Assembly (NCBI RefSeq): GCF_003688405.1
Contig: NZ_REFC01000017.1
Coordinates: forward strand, 1-54,941
Length of the DNA: 54,941 bases
Direction: 5' to 3'
From: Ulvibacter antarcticus
Lineage (GTDB): Bacteria; Bacteroidota; Bacteroidia; Flavobacteriales; Flavobacteriaceae
The notes beneath the pieces are model-generated. The model worked only from the letters and a program-made list of their open reading frames with translations, was not told where the DNA came from and did no database searches. Made by a program: the position numbers and the translations under genes. Each line of letters starts with the position of its first letter. The stretch's first letter is position 1. Of the stretch, positions 34,806 through 42,850 are shown piece by piece.

Positions 34806-35147
34806 TTATTTGTCCTTCAAAAGACTATAAAGTATGGACTGTAAGAAAGATAACAGTAAACTAAAAAGTAATGCCCACCAGAAATTTGTTACAGTAAAGC
34901 CATCCACAAAATAATCGGCCATTAAGATGATACAGGCGTTTATAACCAATAAAAACAATCCAAGCGTAATTATGGTGACCGGAAGGGTTAAGAATACCAA
35001 AACGGGCTTTACAATCGCTCTTAACAATGCCAGTACAACAGCTACAATTACAGCCGATGTAAATCCTTCTACGCCCACACCCGGAAGTACATAAGCCAGA
35101 ATAATCACCGCAACAGCAGTTAAAAATAATCTTAAGATAAGTTTCAT
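34806..35147 (-). CDS. Phage-holin-superfamily IV membrane protein (PF04020 type)
   Basis: The 113-residue protein has four closely packed membrane helices (LRLFLTAVAVIILAYVLPGV, then FTSAVIVAVVLALLRAIVKP, and two more). It matches the short 'mycobacterial 4-TMS holin' family. Despite the name it is widespread in chromosomes with no phage around it, as here. Function unknown. Confidence 0.85.
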   Translation of the reverse strand: MKLILRLFLTAVAVIILAYVLPGVGVEGFTSAVIVAVVLALLRAIVKPVLVFLTLPVTIITLGLFLLVINACIILMADYFVDGFTVTNFWWALLFSLLLSFLQSILYSLLKDK

Positions 35148-35169
35148 AGTTTAAATTTTAGAATAAAGA

Positions 35170-35204
35170 TAAAAAAAAACCGCTCTCATTTACATGAGAA
35201 CGGT
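35170..35204 (-). terminator. Terminator of the FadL-SGNH operon
   Basis: ACCG-c-TCTCAT and ATGAGA-a-CGGT pair with one internal mismatch. On the minus strand a run of nine T residues follows, 34 bases beyond the SGNH gene stop. Confidence 0.8.
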
Positions 35205-35237
35205 CTTTAAAGAATTTTATAAACTCTTACTAACTAT

Positions 35238-36800
35238 TTAATTATTATTAGCAGCAGTAATAGTTGCGTAATCGCTGATCAATACTGTTGGTATATGAGC
35301 GTTGTACTTACGATTCATCTCGTTTATTATTAGGTTCGAAACGTATGCGTACCCTCTTGGTGTTGGGTGAACACCATCTAAAGAAAATGCCCCTCCTGTA
35401 CCAAATGTGGATGTTAATACACCGCCATCGTACACAACACCTCCATTTGCTACTTGTGCTAAATTAGCTTTTGCATCAACAAAACCTAAATCTTTGGCAT
35501 CGGCAATTGCCTGAATTGTTGCATTGTAAGCAGCTGCAGCCGTGGCTATCATTTGTTGTTCAACAGGAACTAATACAAATTGGTCTTCCATAGGATATGT
35601 CACACCGTTTACAGATAATTGACCTGCAGTCGCTGGAGGCACACCTGCAGCAACCAATGCGTCAAAACGACCTTGGTTTAATTTTCCTATTACACCCGAA
35701 CTCACTAACACTGGTAAATCACCAGCATTTGCCTGTCTTGCTTGTCCAAATTGTTGACCATATAATCCAGCAGTCACCGGATCTAAACCTCCACCTACTA
35801 AAACTGCTGCAAGCTGAGCAGAAAGATCTGCTAAGCCTTCATCATGAATCACAAGACTACTCGCCGCTGTCTGTGAAAAAACAATTGATCTCTCAGGAAC
35901 TCCTAAAAATGCAAATGCCTGATTTAAAGGTGTAAATGTTGCATTTAAAGTTGGGATCTGAGGTCCAAAATTAGGATCCAAAGGACTCAATGGAGCAAAA
36001 GGCACCGTTGTAAAATATGGAATTGAAGTTACGTCAGCAATATTTAATAAAACTCCATCTGCACCATTAGCAGTTAATGCATCTACTTGTCCGCTATAAG
36101 CAGCAGCAAATACATTAGGATCTGTAATATCGTTTGGTCCATAAGTTGAAGGGTCAAAATTTCCTGTCTGATCCACACCTGTACCACCTGAAGTAGCAAA
36201 ACTTAAGATGTCGTTGTTACCAATCCATAGCGTAAAGAACGTTGGGTTCATAGCAGCTGCATCAGCAATTACCGTTGTACTTGTACTCGTCGCGAAACGA
36301 GTAAAGTAAGGATTCAAAGTTGCGTAACCTGGTGTTGATAAATGGAAGCTTTTTGCTCCAGGAACACCCATATTGTTAAATGGGCCAGGCAATACGTTTG
36401 AGATATCTGTAGTTGGCATTTCGTCTAAACGAACAGGAGCTCTATTGCCCTGATCATCTACCGAAAGCACGAATCTAGTACCGAATCCGGGAATTGGAGT
36501 ACCATTACTAAGCAAACCACCAAAGTTATCGTTTACTAATGGTTGAGTGAAATCTCCACCACCTGCGAAAGCAAATTGCTGCGCCATAATGTTTGGATAC
36601 GAATTCTCTTGTCCACTAAGGTATAATGAACCATCAGCATATCCTGCCGTAAGTGAGTTTCCTACTGCTACATATCTTGAAAGATCTGCAGATCCACTGT
36701 CGTAAAATCCTTCGTCTGAAACCGCAGTCTCAAACTCTGCATCACAACTTACCAAACCGATGGCTAGTAAGCCTAATACTATTTTAAATGTATTTTTCAT
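35238..36800 (-). CDS. SGNH/GDSL-type lipoprotein hydrolase
   Basis: The 520-residue product has a lipobox LVSC (Cys19) and an SGNH esterase fold. Block I is VAVGNSLTAGYADG (Ser49), block II Gly is in NNMGVPGAKS, block III is WIGNNDIL, and block V DGVHPTPRGYA carries the catalytic Asp/His near residue 480. A long insertion separates blocks III and V. It probably hydrolyses lipid or acyl esters at the cell surface or outer membrane. It follows the FadL gene by 20 bases, suggesting that released fatty acids are taken up by FadL. Confidence 0.9.
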   Translation of the reverse strand: MKNTFKIVLGLLAIGLVSCDAEFETAVSDEGFYDSGSADLSRYVAVGNSLTAGYADGSLYLSGQENSYPNIMAQQFAFAGGGDFTQPLVNDNFGGLLSNGTPIPGFGTRFVLSVDDQGNRAPVRLDEMPTTDISNVLPGPFNNMGVPGAKSFHLSTPGYATLNPYFTRFATSTSTTVIADAAAMNPTFFTLWIGNNDILSFATSGGTGVDQTGNFDPSTYGPNDITDPNVFAAAYSGQVDALTANGADGVLLNIADVTSIPYFTTVPFAPLSPLDPNFGPQIPTLNATFTPLNQAFAFLGVPERSIVFSQTAASSLVIHDEGLADLSAQLAAVLVGGGLDPVTAGLYGQQFGQARQANAGDLPVLVSSGVIGKLNQGRFDALVAAGVPPATAGQLSVNGVTYPMEDQFVLVPVEQQMIATAAAAYNATIQAIADAKDLGFVDAKANLAQVANGGVVYDGGVLTSTFGTGGAFSLDGVHPTPRGYAYVSNLIINEMNRKYNAHIPTVLISDYATITAANNN

Positions 36801-36820
36801 CTTTTCTGAATTTTTTTGAA

Positions 36821-38080
36821 TTATAATTTATAAGTCAACCCTAAGCCCGGAACAAAGGCATTCGTTTTGTACTTTCCACCAAATGGAACAGTCGATCCAT
36901 TCGTAGAATCAACATAGTAATCGTATGAAGCATCAACTTCCTTGAAGTGAGAATATAAGAAAGACGCATCAACTTGAAGATGTGATCCTACATTCACAGT
37001 AAGTCCGGCAGTAAAGTTATTACTATCGTTTCTTGGTGTTTCTGGCGCAAAATATCCAGGTTGTACCGGAGATTCATCAAAATAGTAACCAGCTCTTAAT
37101 GTAAACATCTTTGTAGCGTCATACTGAAGTCCGAAACGATATATTGAATTGTTCTTATAATTACGTGCATTAAAAGAATCCGGTACGTCTTCCGAAGCGA
37201 AATCAATATCTAACGAATCGTATACATCCCAGAAAGTACGGTTGAAATCAAATGCAAATAAAAATCTTTCACAGAACTTATAAGAAAGACCAACGGTCAT
37301 TTCAGCCGGTAATGGCAAATCCGCGTTAAAGGTTGTAGAAGCTGGAAAAGGAGTTAAAGGAGAATTAGGAATATTCTCGAAAGTTGCATCCCCATCTCTT
37401 GCTTCCATAATAATTTCTGAACGGTACGTTGCACCTATTGTTATTTGATCAGTAGCATGGAACATTGCACTAGCAACCCATCCCGTAGCATTTACTCCTG
37501 AAGCATCAAGAGTTACTTCAGAACGTTCTCCTTCAATAGTTGAAAGTGTCTTTGATAAGTTTCTATTGAAATTAACAGATCCAATAACAAAAATTGGTCC
37601 ACCACCTACACTAAACTTATCATTAAATTTAAGGGAAATCGTTGGCTGAATATAAATTGCAGCCAAGTCAATGTTGTTCACTAAATGTGATCCCGCCCAG
37701 TCATCCGGGTATTCAACAGAACTTCCGTAAGGCGTATAAACACCTACACCCAATGCCAACCAATCGGTCGCTTTATAAGATGCATAAAAATAAAGTGGTG
37801 TTCCAACCGGGCTATCCGTCATCGAGCTAGCACCAGTAGTTTCATTTTGGTAAGCAACGTTCGAAAACACTCCACTGGCTCCAGCAGAGATACTTAATTT
37901 GTTTTCCAGATATACCAAACCTGCAGGGTTAAAAAATACAAGTTCACTACTGTTAACAACAGCAACTCCCGTATGTCCCATTGCCAAGGACTTATTTCCC
38001 TGAAGACTAACACGATACCCTCCGGCATAAGTTACTGCTGTGGCAAGTGCAAACACAGCGAGAAGCAATAATTTCTTCAT
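36821..38080 (-). CDS. OmpP1/FadL-family outer membrane transporter
   Basis: The 419-residue protein has a signal peptide (MKKLLLLAVFALATAVTYA) and the FadL signature (GHTGVAVVNSSELVFFNPAG, including NPA). A 14-strand barrel pattern ends in aromatic LGLTYKL. It moves long-chain fatty acids or other hydrophobic compounds through the outer membrane. It is the first gene of a two-gene unit with the SGNH lipoprotein. A palindrome (38160-38181) lies upstream. Confidence 0.92.
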   Translation of the reverse strand: MKKLLLLAVFALATAVTYAGGYRVSLQGNKSLAMGHTGVAVVNSSELVFFNPAGLVYLENKLSISAGASGVFSNVAYQNETTGASSMTDSPVGTPLYFYASYKATDWLALGVGVYTPYGSSVEYPDDWAGSHLVNNIDLAAIYIQPTISLKFNDKFSVGGGPIFVIGSVNFNRNLSKTLSTIEGERSEVTLDASGVNATGWVASAMFHATDQITIGATYRSEIIMEARDGDATFENIPNSPLTPFPASTTFNADLPLPAEMTVGLSYKFCERFLFAFDFNRTFWDVYDSLDIDFASEDVPDSFNARNYKNNSIYRFGLQYDATKMFTLRAGYYFDESPVQPGYFAPETPRNDSNNFTAGLTVNVGSHLQVDASFLYSHFKEVDASYDYYVDSTNGSTVPFGGKYKTNAFVPGLGLTYKL

Positions 38081-38159
38081 AATAGTTAAGTTAAATTAAT
38101 AGGTTTATTTATTATTTTTTTACTCGGTAAAATACACATTATTCTTGACTAAAAGCCGA

Positions 38160-38181
38160 TTTATTATGCATACATAATAAA
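38160..38181. promoter_or_regulatory. Inverted repeat upstream of the FadL gene
   Basis: TTTATTATG and CATAATAAA form 9-bp arms around CATA, 80 bp upstream of the FadL start. It may be an operator, or a terminator for the upstream hydrolase. Confidence 0.4.
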
Positions 38182-38196
38182 AATATCTGTGCAATG

Positions 38197-38958
38197 TTAT
38201 AAAAAATTCATAACATTATGGTAAAATTCATCAGGATTTTCTGCGTGTAGCCAATGTCCAGCATTTGAAATAGTTACAATTTCCGCCTTTGGAAAGTGCT
38301 TTTTTATAAGAATTTCATCCATGGATTCAATGTAACCCGACTTCGACCCCTTTAAAAACAAAGTGTTTCCAAGGTATACCTTAGCTTCAGGCAAGGCCTT
38401 TCCCACCTCATCTATTTCTTTAGATAAAACTGCTAAATTCGCTCTAAGCGCCAAAACCCCTTTCTCCTTCCAATACAGGTTTTTAAGTAGAAATTGCCTT
38501 GTTCCAATCTCTTTAATATATTCTGAAAGCAGTTTGTCTGCCTCACTTCTACTTTTCAGCTTCTCGAAATCCAATTCATTAAGGGCCTTAAATATATCCT
38601 GATGATGTTGAGGATATGATTTTGGACCTATATCGGCCACCACTAACTTGTCTACCAGTGAAGGATATGTAGTAGCAAATAACATGGCTGTTTTGCCACC
38701 CAAGGAATGACCCAATAGTACAATATTCTTTAAATCATGAGCATCACAGTATCGTTTAAGGTCTTCCGCCATTAGTTCATAGTTAAAACTTTCACTATGA
38801 AAACTTCGCCCGTGATTACGTTGATCCACTAAATGGACTTGATATCCTTCTTCCGCAAATTGATTTGCTAAGGTTTTCCAGTTGTCTCCCATCCCTAATA
38901 ATCCATGGAGAATCACAAAGGGTTTTCCTTTACCTATTATTTGCGAATGCAGAATCAT
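38197..38958 (-). CDS. Alpha/beta hydrolase (YbfF-like esterase)
   Basis: The 253-residue protein has the oxyanion segment LHGLLGMGDNW, the nucleophile elbow GHSLGG (Ser85) and the acid-base His235 (NAGHWLHAENPDEF). The RNHGRS motif is typical of YbfF-type acyl esterases. It is cytoplasmic and its substrate is unknown. One base separates it from the pdxJ stop, so the genes are co-transcribed. Confidence 0.92.
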   Translation of the reverse strand: MILHSQIIGKGKPFVILHGLLGMGDNWKTLANQFAEEGYQVHLVDQRNHGRSFHSESFNYELMAEDLKRYCDAHDLKNIVLLGHSLGGKTAMLFATTYPSLVDKLVVADIGPKSYPQHHQDIFKALNELDFEKLKSRSEADKLLSEYIKEIGTRQFLLKNLYWKEKGVLALRANLAVLSKEIDEVGKALPEAKVYLGNTLFLKGSKSGYIESMDEILIKKHFPKAEIVTISNAGHWLHAENPDEFYHNVMNFL

Positions 38959-38959
38959 A

Positions 38960-39673
38960 CTATGCGAGTTTTTTAAGATATTCTTTTATTACAGTTTCCA
39001 AACCTAAATAAAGTGCTTCTGAAATTAATGCGTGCCCAATCGAAACTTCCAATAATCCCGGAACATGTTCCTTAAAGTATTGAATATTTTCCAACGAAAG
39101 ATCATGGCCCGCGTTTATTCCCAAGCCTAATTCATTCGCCAACAACGCACATTCAGTATAAGGTTTTATAGCTGTTTTGTCACCTAAACCATATGCATGA
39201 GCGAATGCTTCGGTGTATAATTCAATTCGATCGGTTCCTGTTGCTGCGGCACCTTCAATCATTGGCAATGTTGGATCTACGAAAATCGAGGTTCTAATTC
39301 CGTTGCGCTTACATTCAGAAATCACTTCAGCTAAAAAATCTTTGTTTTTTATAGTATCCCAACCTGCATTGGAAGTAATTGCATCCACGGCGTCTGGAAC
39401 CAATGTAACCTGTGTAGGTTTAATTTTTAGTACCAGATCCATAAATTTATCATTAGGATTTCCCTCAATATTATACTCCGTGGTTACAACTGGCGCAAGA
39501 TCGTAGGCATCCTTATACTTTATATGACGTTCGTCCGGTCTGGGATGAATAGTAATACCCTGCGCTCCAAATTTTTGCGCATCGATTGCAAATTGTACCA
39601 AATTTGGCGTATTTCCTCCTCTTGCATTACGAATGGTAGCCACTTTATTAATATTTACGCTTAATTTTGCCAT
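38960..39673 (-). CDS. pdxJ: Pyridoxine 5'-phosphate synthase
   Basis: The 237-residue enzyme has VNINKVATIRNARGGNTPN, the signature HPRPDERHI and the C-terminal GLLEVSIGHALISEALYLGL. It condenses deoxyxylulose 5-phosphate with 3-amino-2-oxopropyl phosphate in vitamin B6 synthesis. The start at 39673 (MAKLSVN) is chosen over 39703. A TATTTTTG -7 box on the minus strand (39693-39700) would place the upstream start inside the promoter. Confidence 0.95.
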   Translation of the reverse strand: MAKLSVNINKVATIRNARGGNTPNLVQFAIDAQKFGAQGITIHPRPDERHIKYKDAYDLAPVVTTEYNIEGNPNDKFMDLVLKIKPTQVTLVPDAVDAITSNAGWDTIKNKDFLAEVISECKRNGIRTSIFVDPTLPMIEGAAATGTDRIELYTEAFAHAYGLGDKTAIKPYTECALLANELGLGINAGHDLSLENIQYFKEHVPGLLEVSIGHALISEALYLGLETVIKEYLKKLA

Positions 39674-39692
39674 GAGATTTGATTGAAGGATA

Positions 39693-39700
39693 CAAAAATA
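39693..39700 (-). promoter_or_regulatory. -7 box of pdxJ
   Basis: The minus strand reads TATTTTTG (TAnnTTTG), 20 bases before the ATG at 39673. It fixes the start of the pdxJ-hydrolase unit. Confidence 0.45.
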
Positions 39701-39759
39701 CAAAGCTTCCTCAGGCTTTTGAATCTTTATTTTAAGTAATTTGCATAAAAATTAGAAAA

Positions 39760-40416
39760 GTGAATACCGAACAATTAATTATCAATGATGTGGAGGCTTT
39801 TTCTATTTCTTCGGAAATAAAAGAAGTTCAGACAGTTTTTAACCAATTGACCTATACACATATTCCTGTGATGAAAAAGGGCGTCTATGTGGGTTGTATT
39901 TCTGAAACAGACGCGTATTGTTTCGAAAACACAAAACACCTCGAAGACTTCGAATACGCTTTAGAACCTTTTTTTGTGCGTGAAAAAACTAACTGGTTAG
40001 ATATTTTGGAGGCATTTGCATTAAATCATTGCAATATCATGCCGGTGTTAAGTTTGGAAAATAAATATCTGGGTTATTACGAATTAGGTGATATCATGAA
40101 TCTCTTTAACAATACACCTTTTTTGGGCGAAGCAGGTGGAATTATAGTCGTTGAAAAGGGAATTCGGGATTATTCATTTAGTGAAGTTTGTCAGATAGTC
40201 GAATCCAATGACGCCAAACTTTTAGGAATATTTGTTTCTAAGATGGAAAATGAAAAAATACAGCTGACAATAAAAATTGGCCATACCGGTATGAATGCCA
40301 TTGTTCAGACTTTCAGAAGGTATGATTACAGTGTTGTTTCAAACCATGAAGAAGACAGGTTCTTAGATGATTTAAAGAAGCGCTCTAACTATTTGGACAA
40401 ATACCTAAACATATAA
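39760..40416 (+). CDS. CBS-domain protein
   Basis: The 218-residue protein has a pair of CBS motifs (residues 1-120: TYTHIPVMKKGVYVGCISET and CNIMPVLSLENKYLGYYELG). A C-terminal ~90-residue part follows, possibly ACT-like (GIIVVEKGIRDYSFSEVCQI). CBS pairs bind adenine nucleotides. The gene begins with GTG at 39760, is divergent from pdxJ, and is followed at once by nadK. A regulatory role linked to NAD(P) or nucleotide levels is possible. Confidence 0.85.
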   Translation: MNTEQLIINDVEAFSISSEIKEVQTVFNQLTYTHIPVMKKGVYVGCISETDAYCFENTKHLEDFEYALEPFFVREKTNWLDILEAFALNHCNIMPVLSLENKYLGYYELGDIMNLFNNTPFLGEAGGIIVVEKGIRDYSFSEVCQIVESNDAKLLGIFVSKMENEKIQLTIKIGHTGMNAIVQTFRRYDYSVVSNHEEDRFLDDLKKRSNYLDKYLNI

Positions 40417-40420
40417 TTTG

Positions 40421-41305
40421 ATGAAGATAGGTATCTACGGACAGTTTTATCACGAAAAATCTGAAACTCATATTCAATTAATTCTGGATGCGCTTCAGAA
40501 AAAAAATGTTGAAATAGTAATAGAAGAGAATTTCCTTTCTATCATTAATAAGCACCAGAATATAAGTCCCGATTTTTCAAACATAGCCACTTTTAAAACA
40601 CTTGATTCTTCCTACGACCTTTTTTTTAGTATTGGTGGTGATGGGACCATATTAAAGTCGGTAACCTATGTTGGCGATCTTGGTATTCCTATCGTTGGAA
40701 TTAATACCGGTAGGTTAGGTTTTTTGGCTACCATTCAGAAAGAAAAAATAACAGAAAGCATAAATCAGATCTTAAATGATGAGTATATAATCTCTGAAAG
40801 ATCTCTACTCACGATTTCTACAAAGCCATTAAACAGCGAGTTTACCAATTTAAATTTTGCACTAAATGAGGTTGCTGTAAATAGAAAAAACACTACTTCC
40901 ATGATCAAAGTGGAGACAGAAGTTAATGGTAAATACCTTACTTCCTATTGGAGTGATGGTCTTATTGTAGCAACTCCAACCGGTTCAACCGGATATTCAT
41001 TGAGTTGTGGTGGCCCTGTAATGGATCCAAGCACTAACAGTATTGTAATTACACCTATTGCACCTCATAACCTAAACGCGAGGCCCTTAGTAATACCCGA
41101 TAGCAGTACGATTAGCTTAAAAGTTAGTGGAAGGGAGGAAAGCTACCTCGTTTCAATGGACTCCAGGATTGCGACCGTAAAGAACAACACTACCATAACA
41201 ATTAAAAGAGCCTCTTTTACAGTAAAGTTTGTTCAATTAATGGATAATAGTTTTATTAAAACCCTTCGGAAAAAGTTACTTTGGGGTGAAGACAAAAGAA
41301 ATTAG
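40421..41305 (+). CDS. nadK: NAD kinase
   Basis: The 294-residue protein has the GGDGTILK motif near residue 75, NTGRLGFLA, NEVAVNRK and TPTGSTGYSLSCGGP, all diagnostic for NAD kinase. It phosphorylates NAD to NADP. The ATG at 40421 is preferred to the TTG one codon earlier. It lies four bases after the CBS gene stop. Confidence 0.95.
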   Translation: MKIGIYGQFYHEKSETHIQLILDALQKKNVEIVIEENFLSIINKHQNISPDFSNIATFKTLDSSYDLFFSIGGDGTILKSVTYVGDLGIPIVGINTGRLGFLATIQKEKITESINQILNDEYIISERSLLTISTKPLNSEFTNLNFALNEVAVNRKNTTSMIKVETEVNGKYLTSYWSDGLIVATPTGSTGYSLSCGGPVMDPSTNSIVITPIAPHNLNARPLVIPDSSTISLKVSGREESYLVSMDSRIATVKNNTTITIKRASFTVKFVQLMDNSFIKTLRKKLLWGEDKRN

Positions 41306-41380
41306 ACAATAAAATACCTGAAAATTTGTTAATCAACAGAGACAAATTCGCTTATAATACTAATAAGCCAAGTTTATTAT

Positions 41381-41388
41381 TATATTTG
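41381..41388 (+). promoter_or_regulatory. -7 box before the DUF6089 gene
   Basis: TATATTTG matches TAnnTTTG 16 bases before the ATG at 41405. It may drive the following outer-membrane biogenesis genes. Confidence 0.45.
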
Positions 41389-41404
41389 CAAACTTTTAAG
41401 GTAT

Positions 41405-42100
41405 ATGAAGTATTTCACCACCGTTTTTTTATTTATAATCACCTCTCTAACAGCGGTTTCTCAAACTTATGAAGTAGGAGCTATGGTAGGTGGATTCAAC
41501 TACATTGGAGACGTTGGAAAAACAAATTTCATTTCGCCAAACACCTTAGCCTATGGGGCTGTTGTAAAATGGAATAGAAGTCCTCGGCATGCGTTCAGAG
41601 CTTCGATCCTTACTGGGTCTATTATAGGCGATGATGCGCAATCTAATGAAAGTAGAAGACGCGAAAGAGGATATGCCTTTGAAAATAAAATTACAGAATT
41701 TTCCGTAGGAATTGAATATACATTTTGGGAATATAATATTTACAATGGTCGAAATGTTTCCACTCCTTATTTGTATACAGGAGTTTCGTATTTCTTATAC
41801 AAGGCCTCTTATTTTCGAAAAGCCGATAAGTTTTTTAGAGATTATGATCAGGCAGGATCTGTAGCAATTCCAATTATTTTGGGTTATAAGGTAAAAGTAA
41901 GCTCAAGTATGGCGCTTGCACTAGAGATTGGAGCAAGATATACCTTTACAGATGATATCGACGGAAGTAATCCGGTTGGTTCACTAGCTGATACAGAAAG
42001 TTTAAAATTTGGAAATGTTAACAATAATGACTGGTATGTCTTTACCGGACTGAACCTTAGCTTTACCTTTGGAAGAAAACCTTGTTATTGTAATTTTTAG
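41405..42100 (+). CDS. DUF6089 outer-membrane beta-barrel protein
   Basis: The 231-residue protein has a signal peptide (MKYFTTVFLFIITSLTAVSQ). A small barrel-like body follows (YEVGAMVGGFNYIGDVGKTN, then VGIEYTFWEYN and a final strand FTGLNLSFTFGRK). It corresponds to the family annotated DUF6089, regularly found just upstream of uppS-bamA in Bacteroidota. A role in outer membrane assembly is suggested only by that conserved position. Confidence 0.85.
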   Translation: MKYFTTVFLFIITSLTAVSQTYEVGAMVGGFNYIGDVGKTNFISPNTLAYGAVVKWNRSPRHAFRASILTGSIIGDDAQSNESRRRERGYAFENKITEFSVGIEYTFWEYNIYNGRNVSTPYLYTGVSYFLYKASYFRKADKFFRDYDQAGSVAIPIILGYKVKVSSSMALALEIGARYTFTDDIDGSNPVGSLADTESLKFGNVNNNDWYVFTGLNLSFTFGRKPCYCNF

Positions 42101-42106
42101 ATAGTC

Positions 42107-42850
42107 ATGGATTTGCTCGATCAAATAGACAGAAATAAACTACCAAAACACCTTGCTATAATTATGGACGGCAATGGTCGTTGGGCGAAGCAAAAAGGCT
42201 TTTTACGAGCTATTGGACATGAAAACGGCACTAAGTCTGTACGCGAGGTTGTTGAAGCCTGCGCAGAAATTAATATCCCGTATTTAACTCTTTACGCTTT
42301 TTCCACTGAAAACTGGAAACGGCCAAAATTAGAAGTCGAGCTTCTTATGAAATTATTGGTTTCTTCCTTGAAAAAGGAAATAAAAACACTTCAAGACAAT
42401 AATATTAGCCTCAATGCTATTGGAAATTTAGAAGCGCTTCCTAAAAAAGTTCACAAGGAACTCAAAGAAGTAATAGCAAGCACTAAGGACAACAAAAGAA
42501 TGACACTCACTCTAGCTCTAAGTTATGGTTCTAGGGAAGAATTAATAAAAACCGTCAAAGAGATTAGCCTTAAAGTTAAAAATAACCTAATTTCGCGCGA
42601 TGCTATCGATGAATCAGTTATTAATAATCATCTTTACACGCAAAATTTGCCGGATGTTGATTTGTTGATACGTACCAGTGGTGAACAGCGTATCAGTAAC
42701 TTTTTACTTTGGCAACTAGCATATGCCGAATTATACTTTACTGAAACACTTTGGCCCGATTACACAAAGAAACATCTTTTTGAGGCAATATTAAATTATC
42801 AAAACAGAGAAAGAAGATTTGGAAAGACCAGTGAGCAACTCAATCAATAG
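42107..42850 (+). CDS. uppS: Undecaprenyl diphosphate synthase
   Basis: The 247-residue cis-prenyltransferase has the catalytic Asp21 in IMDGNGRWAK, then YAFSTENWKRP and LLIRTSGEQRISNFLLWQLA. It makes the C55 lipid carrier for peptidoglycan and surface glycans. Its end overlaps the start of bamA by 20 to 32 bases. Confidence 0.96.
   Translation: MDLLDQIDRNKLPKHLAIIMDGNGRWAKQKGFLRAIGHENGTKSVREVVEACAEINIPYLTLYAFSTENWKRPKLEVELLMKLLVSSLKKEIKTLQDNNISLNAIGNLEALPKKVHKELKEVIASTKDNKRMTLTLALSYGSREELIKTVKEISLKVKNNLISRDAIDESVINNHLYTQNLPDVDLLIRTSGEQRISNFLLWQLAYAELYFTETLWPDYTKKHLFEAILNYQNRERRFGKTSEQLNQ

Noticed and set aside
34806-35147. Prophage remnant indicated by a holin-like gene
   Set aside because: This short four-helix family is common in chromosomes; no other phage gene is nearby.
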